This document shows, piece after piece, positions 6,616 to 11,929 of a stretch of DNA of 11,929 nt (its first letter is position 1; every line of letters begins with the position of its first letter). A program made the translations under genes and the position numbers. The stretch comes from Chloroflexota bacterium (GTDB taxonomy: Bacteria > Chloroflexota > UBA6077 > CF-72), in assembly GCA_019247135.1 (NCBI GenBank), contig JAFAPL010000478.1, forward strand, positions 1 through 11,929, in the 5' to 3' direction. A model generated the notes under the pieces. It searched no databases and was not told the origin of the DNA. It saw only the letters and a list, made by a program, of their open reading frames with translations.

Positions 6616-7608
6616 TTACGGGGGCTCGCCGTGCGTGAAGGGTCCGGTGGCATCCTCCACCAAGTCGTGTGCAGCACGCACGTTGAAGTCACTGGCGATC
6701 GCCCGCAGGCGATGACCCGACGAGACGAAGCCGACACCCAGGGCCGTTCCGAGCATGATCACCGCGGCGGGCACGTCAGACACGACACCCGCTGCCGCGA
6801 GGGTTCCGTCATGCTCGAAACGCACCCGCTCCACTGGTCTGCCGCTACGCTGGCGGACAGCATCCGCCAACGCCGCCGGTGCGAGCGTCCGAAGCGGAGC
6901 GTACAAACTGTGGCTATCCTCTGGCTCGCCGCTCGGCGAAACGTAGCTCGCCAGGCTGACGAGAACCTGCGGGTCCACATCCTCCGGTGCGACTGTCAAC
7001 GTGTCGGCGATCTCCTCGATGACGGTCTCTATCACGTGATCGGCAGGTGGAGCGCGTCGTGGCTCGAGCAGCTCGATACGGAGCAGGCTTGTGTTTTGGT
7101 ATGTGGCGACCCCGCGTTTGATGGCGGTGTGGCCGAAGTCCAGCACCACGGCGTGCGCGCCTTCACTTTGGGAGTTGCGCGCCGCTCCGATCAGCGGCAG
7201 GCTGGAGGGATACGGCGCCAGCTCGATGGACACGCGATTCGCGCCCAGGCGGTCCGCTTCCGAGCGAGCGCCGGCTGACAGTCCGGGGCCGAGCCGCTCA
7301 GCAAGTCCACCAGCGAGCCACACCTGCTGGATCGTCCGCCAGTGGGCGCGGTAGGCACGGCGCCATTCGGTCTCGATAGCATCCATGTCACCGCCCAGGT
7401 GGAGAGTCGCAATCAGGTGACCGAGCCTGCGCCCGAAGATCCGCTCGGCTACGGATTCACCCAGGTGCGCCACCAGTTCGACGAGAGCGTCGCGGCTGAG
7501 CAGTCCAAATGCGGGTTGCCCCACCCAGTCAGGCTCGGCACGCGCCAGCGCGCCCAAGCGCGTGCGGTTCAGCGAGGCGTCCATCCGGAGGCAGCACGGG
7601 TCAAACAT
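6616..7608 (-). CDS. ROK/ASKHA-fold kinase-like protein with circularly permuted motif order
   Basis: The product is 330 residues. Actin-like ATPase/sugar-kinase motifs are recognisable but out of the usual order. QVWLAGGLAERLGPGL (~95-110) and LPLIGAAR (~137-144) look like the ROK adenosine-site motif and the C-terminal GLIGAA motif, normally at the end. Next come VVLDFGHTAIKRGVATY (~154-170, phosphate-1 loop DxGxTxxKxG), FEHDGTLAAAG (~264-274, equivalent of the catalytic-Asp region NDANAAALG, Asp267) and VIMLGTALGVGFV (~283-295, phosphate-2 loop). The protein ends ~35 residues later, where a ROK zinc-finger region would normally follow; no HxCxxGxxGC motif is seen. Sugar phosphorylation is a guess and a non-catalytic role is possible. 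ATG 7608 is used; ATG 7584 is an alternative, and neither has a strong Shine-Dalgarno. The gene is monocistronic and convergent with the operon to its left. Confidence 0.72.
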   Translation of the reverse strand: MFDPCCLRMDASLNRTRLGALARAEPDWVGQPAFGLLSRDALVELVAHLGESVAERIFGRRLGHLIATLHLGGDMDAIETEWRRAYRAHWRTIQQVWLAGGLAERLGPGLSAGARSEADRLGANRVSIELAPYPSSLPLIGAARNSQSEGAHAVVLDFGHTAIKRGVATYQNTSLLRIELLEPRRAPPADHVIETVIEEIADTLTVAPEDVDPQVLVSLASYVSPSGEPEDSHSLYAPLRTLAPAALADAVRQRSGRPVERVRFEHDGTLAAAGVVSDVPAAVIMLGTALGVGFVSSGHRLRAIASDFNVRAAHDLVEDATGPFTHGEPP

Positions 7609-8189
7609 CGCGGCGCGTTGACAGGATAACGGGGCTGGTGGCAGGCCTGTCAGAATGACCGTCTGTGCTCATCTGTCGGTGACATTGACGGAGACGCACC
7701 CGGGCGTCAGAGTTCGAACGCACCGTCGCGCAGGTCCATTCTGGACAGCTGTCAGCGCTGAGCTGAGGATGAGTGGATCGCACATGTTGACCGGCGCGAG
7801 ACCGCGACGCGGTGACGCAAGGACCTCGAGGGCGCTGTCGCGACTCCGCCGACAACCCTCCGCGTGAGGATACGCAGTCGATGCTCGAGGACCGGCAGAC
7901 TCGACCAGGTGCGGTCGGCGATCGCCATGGCGACCGTCAAGGTGCCTTGAAGCTGCCCCCCATGTCGGAAGGCGAGTTGGACATCTCGACGGTTCCAGTG
8001 CGAACCCAGCCGCAATTCTTCGGCTCGTCGATTCAGGCCAAGAGGAGCGCGCACCATGCCAAGAATTGCGCCTTTCCAGTCCAGTGCGCCGGCAGGCTAA
8101 CGCGTCGGCTCTGTATGGCTGGAGCTCGAGTACATCCCTGGTGCGGAACGGTATCGGAAAAGCCTGACCCGATATGAACGCGCTGAACG

Positions 8190-8213
8190 ACACGCTGCAC
8201 GTGCGAAGCGTGT
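8190..8213 (+). promoter_or_regulatory. Hairpin 1 upstream of ltrA
   Basis: ACACGCT (8190-8196) pairs perfectly with AGCGTGT (8207-8213). The loop contains the self-complementary GCACGTGC (8197-8204). It lies ~100 bases before the ltrA start. Its function is unknown; it could be a leader structure or a protein-binding site. Confidence 0.4.
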
Positions 8214-8228
8214 GCCGAAAAATGCGGT

Positions 8229-8272
8229 CGTGCCGCACTTGCGAGCGCGATAATCTCGCAGGCGGCGGCACG
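8229..8272 (+). promoter_or_regulatory. Hairpin 2 upstream of ltrA (two stacked stems)
   Basis: The outer stem CGTGCCGC (8229-8236) pairs with 8265-8272. After a 3x4 internal loop, the inner stem TGCGAG (8240-8245) pairs with CTCGCA (8255-8260) around the loop CGCGATAAT. It ends 41 bases before the ltrA ATG. No T-run follows, so it is more likely a leader element or factor-dependent attenuator than an intrinsic terminator. Confidence 0.5.
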
Positions 8273-8313
8273 CGATTGATGCGTACCGTGCTCCGTCGCC
8301 AGTAACAGTCATC

Positions 8314-9465
8314 ATGCAGCCGCAAATCAAAGAACAGACTCACGGCACCGCCCATGCATTGGTCGACCAGTCCGAGCAGGAGCTACGCGTCTCGACACTC
8401 GAGCTGTTCTTTGATCTTGTATTCGTCTTCACGATCACGCAGCTCGCATCGCTGCTGGCGCGGGACTTGTCTGCGGCCGCGGCGGCGCAGGTCTGCCTCA
8501 TCTTCATCGTGCTGTTCTGGATGTACGGTGGTTACGCGTGGCTGACGAACCAGGTGCCACCGGTTTCGACGATGCGGCGCGTACTACTGATTGCCGGAAT
8601 GGCCGCCTTCTTCGTCTGCGCGCTCTCGGTTCCGCGCGCTTTCAGCGGCACGGGCCTCGTGTTCGGCGTGGGCTACCTGCTGGTGGTGCTAGTGCACGGC
8701 GGGCTGTACGCCCAGGTGCACGGTCGAGCGGTGCTGCGATTCGTCCCATTCAATGCCGCCGGCGCCGCCTGCATCATTATCGCCAGTCAGCTCAACGGCG
8801 CGCTGGTCTACGTGCTATGGGCCGCGCCGATCGCACTCCAGTACGCGGCGTCCTACCTGGCTGGCCGGGTTGGGGAGAACCAGCGAGCTGGATTCGACGT
8901 CCGGCCGGGGCATTTCGTCGAGCGCCATGGCGGCCTGCTGATCGTCGCCTTCGGCGAATCCGTCGTTGGCGTCGGCATCGGTCTGGCGGATCTGACGCTC
9001 GACCTGAAGACTGTGATCACGGCCGTCCTCGGGCTTGTGCTGGCGGCCGCTCTCTGGTGGGTCTACTTCGGCAGCGACGAGAAACAGGCGGAGGCGCACC
9101 TCCGCGCGGCAGCCATGAACGATCGGGTCCGCATGGCGCTGGTTGGATACTTCTACGCGTTCGTGCCGATGCTGCTCGGTGTGACCAGTCTGGCTGCCGG
9201 CGTGAAGCTGACGATCAGCACGATCGACGCGCGCCTGTCGCTTGGCCCGGCGCTGTTGCTAGGCGGCGGTGTCGCTCTGTACCTCGTCGGTGACAGCATC
9301 TTTCGGCGGACGATGCGCATCCCCGGCAGCGTCTACCGTCTCAGCGCGGCGGCAGTCGCGGCCGCGACGGTCGTGCTCGGAACAATGCTGGCCGGGCTCG
9401 CGCAACTGCTCGGATTACTGCTGACGGTCGCAGCAATGCTGGTGCTCGAAGCACGCAATCGGTAA
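8314..9465 (+). CDS. ltrA: Low-temperature-requirement A (LtrA) family membrane protein
   Basis: The product is 383 residues and full-length for the family. The family signature ELFFDLVFVFTITQLA sits at ~30-45, ahead of many hydrophobic segments (roughly at 58-77, 88-105, 113-130, 147-160, 163-183, 207-224, 234-251, 274-295, 308-328, 340-358 and 362-378), so it is a polytopic inner-membrane protein. A second conserved stretch HFVERHGGLLIVAFGESVVGVG (~200-221) and YFGSDEKQAE (~251-260) are also typical of LtrA. The family is named after a Listeria gene needed for growth at low temperature; its biochemical function is not established. ATG 8314 lacks a clear Shine-Dalgarno and is preceded by two hairpins. 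It appears to be a single gene. Confidence 0.92.
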   Translation: MQPQIKEQTHGTAHALVDQSEQELRVSTLELFFDLVFVFTITQLASLLARDLSAAAAAQVCLIFIVLFWMYGGYAWLTNQVPPVSTMRRVLLIAGMAAFFVCALSVPRAFSGTGLVFGVGYLLVVLVHGGLYAQVHGRAVLRFVPFNAAGAACIIIASQLNGALVYVLWAAPIALQYAASYLAGRVGENQRAGFDVRPGHFVERHGGLLIVAFGESVVGVGIGLADLTLDLKTVITAVLGLVLAAALWWVYFGSDEKQAEAHLRAAAMNDRVRMALVGYFYAFVPMLLGVTSLAAGVKLTISTIDARLSLGPALLLGGGVALYLVGDSIFRRTMRIPGSVYRLSAAAVAAATVVLGTMLAGLAQLLGLLLTVAAMLVLEARNR

Positions 9466-9486
9466 TCCGCGTTCGGTAAGCGCTGG

Positions 9487-9816
9487 GTGCGGCGGTCCGT
9501 GCAGTTTTGCGTCCATGAAGATCGTTCAGCCTGTATGCATTCAGGTATAGGTCGCCCGAGCGGAGTAGTGTTCGTGCCATCGCTCGGCTGCTCAGGCGGG
9601 GTGTCCTCGTTGGAAGCCGAAGCGATCGTCGCCGCGTCACATCCGGCTAGCCCAGGCGAGCACGTTACCACTCCTGAGAAGGTGCTGACGGTACCGCGTT
9701 TGACATTTCCTGGCATCACCGCCCGCCGTACACATCGGAATCACGACGAGGCTGCGCGCGTCACCCAACTGCTCACCGACTTCTTCGCCTCCGCCTCGCC
9801 AGCAGAGAAGCGCTGA
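9487..9816 (+). CDS. Unrecognised small ORF, doubtful
   Basis: It would encode 109 residues from GTG 9487, or fewer from an internal ATG or GTG. No ribosome-binding site is evident at 9487. The N-terminal part looks non-natural; the last ~60 residues (from about VAASHPASPGEHV to FFASASPAEKR) look more protein-like and end in an amphipathic helix. No family recognised. It may be the tail of a decayed gene. A partial palindrome CCTGTATG/CATTCAGG lies inside it at 9530-9545. Confidence 0.25.
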   Translation: MRRSVQFCVHEDRSACMHSGIGRPSGVVFVPSLGCSGGVSSLEAEAIVAASHPASPGEHVTTPEKVLTVPRLTFPGITARRTHRNHDEAARVTQLLTDFFASASPAEKR

Positions 9817-9840
9817 CGGCCCAACAACCGAGGAGGAACC

Positions 9841-10061
9841 ATGAAATCACGAGTGATAAGAGCGCTGCCCGGCGCAGCAATCACGTTGGCCGTCGGTTCG
9901 GTGACGGCTTTGCCCGCAGCCGCGGCGACCAGCGGCACCTTTATCGGCACGATCACCCCCAGGCGCTGCTGCCCCGCAACCCCGATGGCAGCTGCGCGGT
10001 AGGGCGAGCATCGCTGCACGAGGAGGATAAGGTCACGTTCAGCGGAACGCTTTCGTTCTGA
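9841..10061 (+). pseudogene. Small secreted protein gene with an apparent frameshift in a C-run
   Basis: AGGAGG (9831-9836) lies 4 bases before ATG 9841. The frame begins with a textbook signal peptide: MKSRVIR, then hydrophobic GAAITLAVGSVTALPA, cleavage near AAA-TSG. As written it stops at TAG about 10000-10002, after 53 residues ending in an odd Arg/Cys/Ala-rich tail. If the run of five C at 9956-9960 had six, the frame would continue as ITPQALLPRNPDGSCAVG, then RASLHEEDKVTFSGTLSF, and stop at TGA 10059-10061. That gives 73 residues, ending at the edge of a hairpin. This supports a single-base loss, a sequencing error, or slippage. The family is not recognised. As annotated, the 53-residue form may still be made. 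Confidence 0.5.
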
Positions 10062-10083
10062 CCTCGATGCCGCGAATCGAGGT
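10061..10083 (+). terminator. 8-bp hairpin at the end of the small secreted-protein gene
   Basis: ACCTCGAT (10061-10068) pairs perfectly with ATCGAGGT (10076-10083) around a 7-base loop. Its first base is the last base of the TGA that ends the frame-restored small gene. No T-run follows, so intrinsic termination would be weak. Confidence 0.45.
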
Positions 10084-10524
10084 TGCGGCGGTCTCGACGA
10101 GCAGTGCGCGCGGTACGGTCGAACGGGTCAAATCGAGTCGGTGAGTCGGGGGTTTGTGGCGATGAGGGCTCGCCAGCCCTGCGCGGCACGTCGCCGATCC
10201 CGGAGAGACGGTCGATGCGCGTGGCCCCACGCGGCGAGCGCGGGCCAGGGCGGTATAGCGCATCCGCGATTGAAAAGTCGCGCCGTGGGCGCTGCGTGTG
10301 GTGGAACGCTCGCACATGCGCCATGCTGGCAGGTCCGCGTGTGGCTCCAGCGCAATTGACGCGGCAAAGGGCAGACGGCCGGACGCGGGTAGTACATAGT
10401 CGACATGAGCTAACGCGAGCAACCCATTCGGTTAACCATAAGAATGCTAGTCTGACTCCGCAGCTGCATCAGATCTCTCGGTAAAGGGTGGTTCCAATGA
10501 ACTGCCCGGGAAGGGATTACCTCA
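10084..10524. other. ~440-base gap with no convincing gene; upstream region of the phosphoesterase
   Basis: Open frames on both strands are Arg-rich and lack motifs or ribosome-binding sites. A 6-bp hairpin with stem CGCGTG/CACGCG is at 10218-10233. AT-richer sequence at about 10415-10460, containing the palindrome GGTTAACC (10430-10437) and TGCTAGTCT shortly after, is the most likely promoter region for the gene at 10525. I cannot define -35 and -10 boxes with confidence. An out-of-frame ATG at 10498 starts a 33-codon frame overlapping the gene start. Confidence 0.35.
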
Positions 10525-11511
10525 ATGCGTATGCAATCGGCTGCGTTGCTGGCGCTCTCTGTCATCGTTGCCGCGCCCGCTACGAGCCTGGCCGATGATG
10601 GATCGCGGAGCCGGCGTTCTTACGATCACATCTTTGTCCTGGTCGAAGAGAACACTGAGTTCTCAGATGTCATCGGCAATACGGCTCAGTTCCCAACCAT
10701 CAACGCGCTGGCGGGACGTTTCGGCCTGGCCACGAACTACTTCGGCACGATCCACCCCAGTGAAGGCAACTACGTATCTCTCGTTGGCGGAGACGATTAC
10801 GCGATCCAGGACGACAATGCTTACCAGACGCATCAGATCGCCCGGCCCAGTATTGTCGACCAGTTGGAGCAGGCGCATCTCTCCTGGAAGGGATACTTCC
10901 AAAACCTGCCAGTCGCTGGTTTTGCTGGTACGTGTTATCCCTCGACGACGGCGTGCCTGTATGCCTCGAAGCACAATGGGTTCGTCAATTTCGGCCATGT
11001 CTCGAGCAATCCGGCCGAGATGGCCAGGCTTGTGCCCGGCACAACCTTGATGGAAGACTTGGAAACGGACGACGTGCCGAATTTTGCATTCATCGCTCCC
11101 GATCAATGCCATGACGAACACGGCCTGTCGGTGTGTCCGGAGCCGCAGTTGTCGCAGGGCACCGATGCATACCTGAAGACGACCGTCGACGCAATCATGC
11201 ACGCGGATGTCTGGCAGCGTGGGCGCAACGCAATCGTCATTACCTTCGACGAAGGCAGCACCAACCTGGGCTGTTGTGATGGTGGCGACGATCCCGCGAC
11301 CACTGGCGGCGGACGGGTCGTCACGATTGTGATCCGCAATCACCAGGACCGGCCTGTCCAGGATCCGACAGCCTATAACCATCACTCACTCGTGGCTACG
11401 ATCCAGGAGGCATTTGGGCTCGGCTGTACGTTCAACGGTCAGGCGGTCGGAGACACGTGCGACCGGCAGTTCGGGGTTCAGCCGATGGAGCCGCTCTTCG
11501 GCCTGCGTTAG
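10525..11511 (+). CDS. Secreted phosphoesterase (PF04185-type, phospholipase C / acid phosphatase family)
   Basis: The product is 328 residues. A signal peptide covers ~1-23 (AALLALSVIVAAPATSLA, cleavage before DDG). The catalytic-core motifs of the PF04185 family, part of the alkaline-phosphatase superfamily, are present: YDHIFVLVEENTEFSDVIGN (~33-52), PTINALAGRFGLATNYFGTIHPSEGNY (~57-83, with the expected SEGNY), AFIAPDQCHDEHG (~188-200), AIVITFDEGS (~236-245) and AYNHHSLVATIQEAFGLG (~283-300). Seven cysteines after cleavage fit a disulfide-bonded exported enzyme. It likely hydrolyses phosphomonoesters or phosphodiesters outside the cell, possibly for phosphate acquisition. The substrate is not predictable. 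GGGAAGGGA (10508-10516) precedes ATG 10525 by 8 bases. It is followed directly by a remnant of another phosphoesterase type. Confidence 0.9.
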   Translation: MRMQSAALLALSVIVAAPATSLADDGSRSRRSYDHIFVLVEENTEFSDVIGNTAQFPTINALAGRFGLATNYFGTIHPSEGNYVSLVGGDDYAIQDDNAYQTHQIARPSIVDQLEQAHLSWKGYFQNLPVAGFAGTCYPSTTACLYASKHNGFVNFGHVSSNPAEMARLVPGTTLMEDLETDDVPNFAFIAPDQCHDEHGLSVCPEPQLSQGTDAYLKTTVDAIMHADVWQRGRNAIVITFDEGSTNLGCCDGGDDPATTGGGRVVTIVIRNHQDRPVQDPTAYNHHSLVATIQEAFGLGCTFNGQAVGDTCDRQFGVQPMEPLFGLR

Positions 11512-11540
11512 TTAGCGCCCGACTACGCGGAGTAATCAGG

Positions 11541-11559
11541 AGTGCGTGAATCACGCACT
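11541..11559 (+). terminator. 8-bp hairpin after the phosphoesterase gene
   Basis: AGTGCGTG (11541-11548) pairs perfectly with CACGCACT (11552-11559) around AAT, 30 bases after the stop. No T-run follows. It overlaps the left end of the metallophosphoesterase remnant. Confidence 0.45.
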
Positions 11560-11929
11560 GCGCCGGGTGGGAGAGTTGATTGGCAGTAAACGCATCCGTG
11601 ACGAGATGTACGGCGTCGGCGTAGCTGCGAAATTCAACTCTCTCGACCGGCCCGCGATGTTCACAACGGGTGACAATGACTGGACTGATTGCGATCGGCC
11701 GTCCAACGGCGGCTTCAACTCCCTGGGACGTCTCGATCATGAGCGCCAGGTATTCTTCAGCGCTCCATTCTCGCTTTGGTCGGCATAAGCTGCGGCAGGA
11801 AGTCCAATCCAGCAGACGTTCGCCGAAGCCGCAGCCCAGGCTTGAGAACTTCTCACGCGTCGAAACCTTGCGCATAACCAGACCAACGGAAACAACAATG
11901 TCCAATCGCTAAAGGTTCTGGTGGATCCG
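11546..11929 (+). pseudogene. Truncated, frameshifted remnant of a secreted calcineurin-like metallophosphoesterase
   Basis: The frame 11546-11788 contains RVGELIGSKRIRDEMY, then AAKFNSLDRPAMFTTGDNDW followed by TDC and DRPSNGGFNSLGRLDHERQVFFS. This fits the bacterial extracellular metallophosphoesterase pattern VGDIKSGS..C.D..Y...FN.L..P.v.TpGDN.WTDC.R...GG..PL.RL...R..FF. It then stops in an unrelated tail, but the next frame continues the family pattern (GRHKLRQEVQSSRRSPKPQPRLEN, ~11775-11845), so a frameshift lies near 11765-11780. A third frame near the edge (NGNNNVQ) may mark another shift. The N-terminus with signal peptide and first metal motif is missing, since the phosphoesterase gene ends 35 bases before. 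The VGD metal-ligand Asp has become Glu. I judge this a decayed gene; it may extend past the window. Confidence 0.7.

Larger units (their letters stand above)
7609..8313. other. ~700-base gap without a convincing gene, structured at its right end
   Basis: Several overlapping frames are open here on both strands (for example 7752-8057 minus and 7812-8177 plus), but none has a recognisable motif, a good ribosome-binding site or natural-looking composition. The minus frame 7752-8057 (MVRAPLGLNRRAEEL...) is the most protein-like but I cannot assign it. A tiny frame (ATG 8055, 14 codons, with AGAGGAG upstream) is noted. Short palindromes include GGCGATCGCC and TCGCCATGGCGA near 7917-7932, and TATCGG/CCGATA at 8152-8174. 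The stretch may be a decayed gene plus the ltrA leader. Confidence 0.4.

Noticed and set aside
7669..8355. Minus-strand 228-codon open frame across the ltrA leader
   Set aside because: Arg/Ser/Pro-rich composition typical of out-of-frame reading in GC-rich DNA, no motif, and it overlaps the real ltrA start.
10083..10484. Plus-strand 133-codon open frame and overlapping minus frames between the small secreted gene and the phosphoesterase
   Set aside because: No ribosome-binding site or motif, Arg-rich translation, and competing open frames on both strands as expected by chance at high GC.
11432..11905. Minus-strand 157-codon open frame opposite the right end
   Set aside because: It is antisense to the recognisable metallophosphoesterase remnant and to the phosphoesterase 3' end; it carries no family motif of its own.
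1..11929. CRISPR arrays, tRNA or rRNA genes, replication origin
   Set aside because: I saw no regularly spaced direct repeats, no cloverleaf with a CCA-proximal T-loop, and no rRNA-like sequence; this was by eye, not by a covariance model.

Overview
This is a GC-rich bacterial window with densely packed genes, short intergenic gaps and frequent GTG starts. No ribosomal or marker gene is present, so the source cannot be fixed. An XRE/NB-ARC regulator, an ArsR-SRPBCC-VOC-GyrI operon, LtrA and secreted Ig-repeat proteins would suit a soil Chloroflexota or an actinobacterium; this is inference only.

Layout, left to right. (1) At 1-893, on the minus strand and cut by the left edge, lies a regulator with an N-terminal XRE helix-turn-helix and an NB-ARC-type ATPase (Walker A GPGGIGKT, Walker B LVLLDN). 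A perfect 22-bp palindrome abuts its probable leaderless GTG start and carries a TATAGT -10-like box on each strand. (2) At 1041-3104 (+) is a secreted protein made of a signal peptide plus seven ~91-residue Ig-like repeats, followed by a 13-bp hairpin. (3) A small reading frame at 3208-3294 resembles the C-terminal tail of an IS110-type transposase, and its stop overlaps the stop of a convergent nitroreductase (3291-3956, -). (4) At 4196-6426 (+) is a tight four-gene operon: ArsR-like repressor, two-part SRPBCC protein, VOC/glyoxalase-fold protein and GyrI-like ligand-binding protein. Successive genes overlap by 4, 8 and 4 bases, and a repressor-type inverted repeat lies just upstream. (5) At 6616-7608 (-) is a 330-residue sugar-kinase-fold (ROK/ASKHA) protein whose motifs occur in a circularly permuted order. 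(6) A ~700-base stretch has no convincing gene but ends in two hairpins just ahead of ltrA (8314-9465, +). (7) At 9487-9816 is an unrecognised weak ORF. At 9841-10061 is a small secreted protein that one C added to a C5 run would restore to 73 residues, ending inside a hairpin. (8) At 10525-11511 (+) is a secreted PF04185-type phosphoesterase, and directly after it a 5'-truncated, frameshifted remnant of a secreted calcineurin-like metallophosphoesterase runs to the right edge.

How they work together. The one clear functional unit is the operon at 4196-6426: a repressor with three proteins whose folds bind small hydrophobic or toxic ligands. This looks like a sense-and-sequester or detoxification module, with the divergent nitroreductase as a possible partner. 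The right end is a region of secreted proteins and gene decay.

The observations most worth following up are the permuted ROK-like kinase, the 22-bp palindromic divergent operator/promoter, the four-gene ligand-handling operon, and the two decayed secreted-protein genes.
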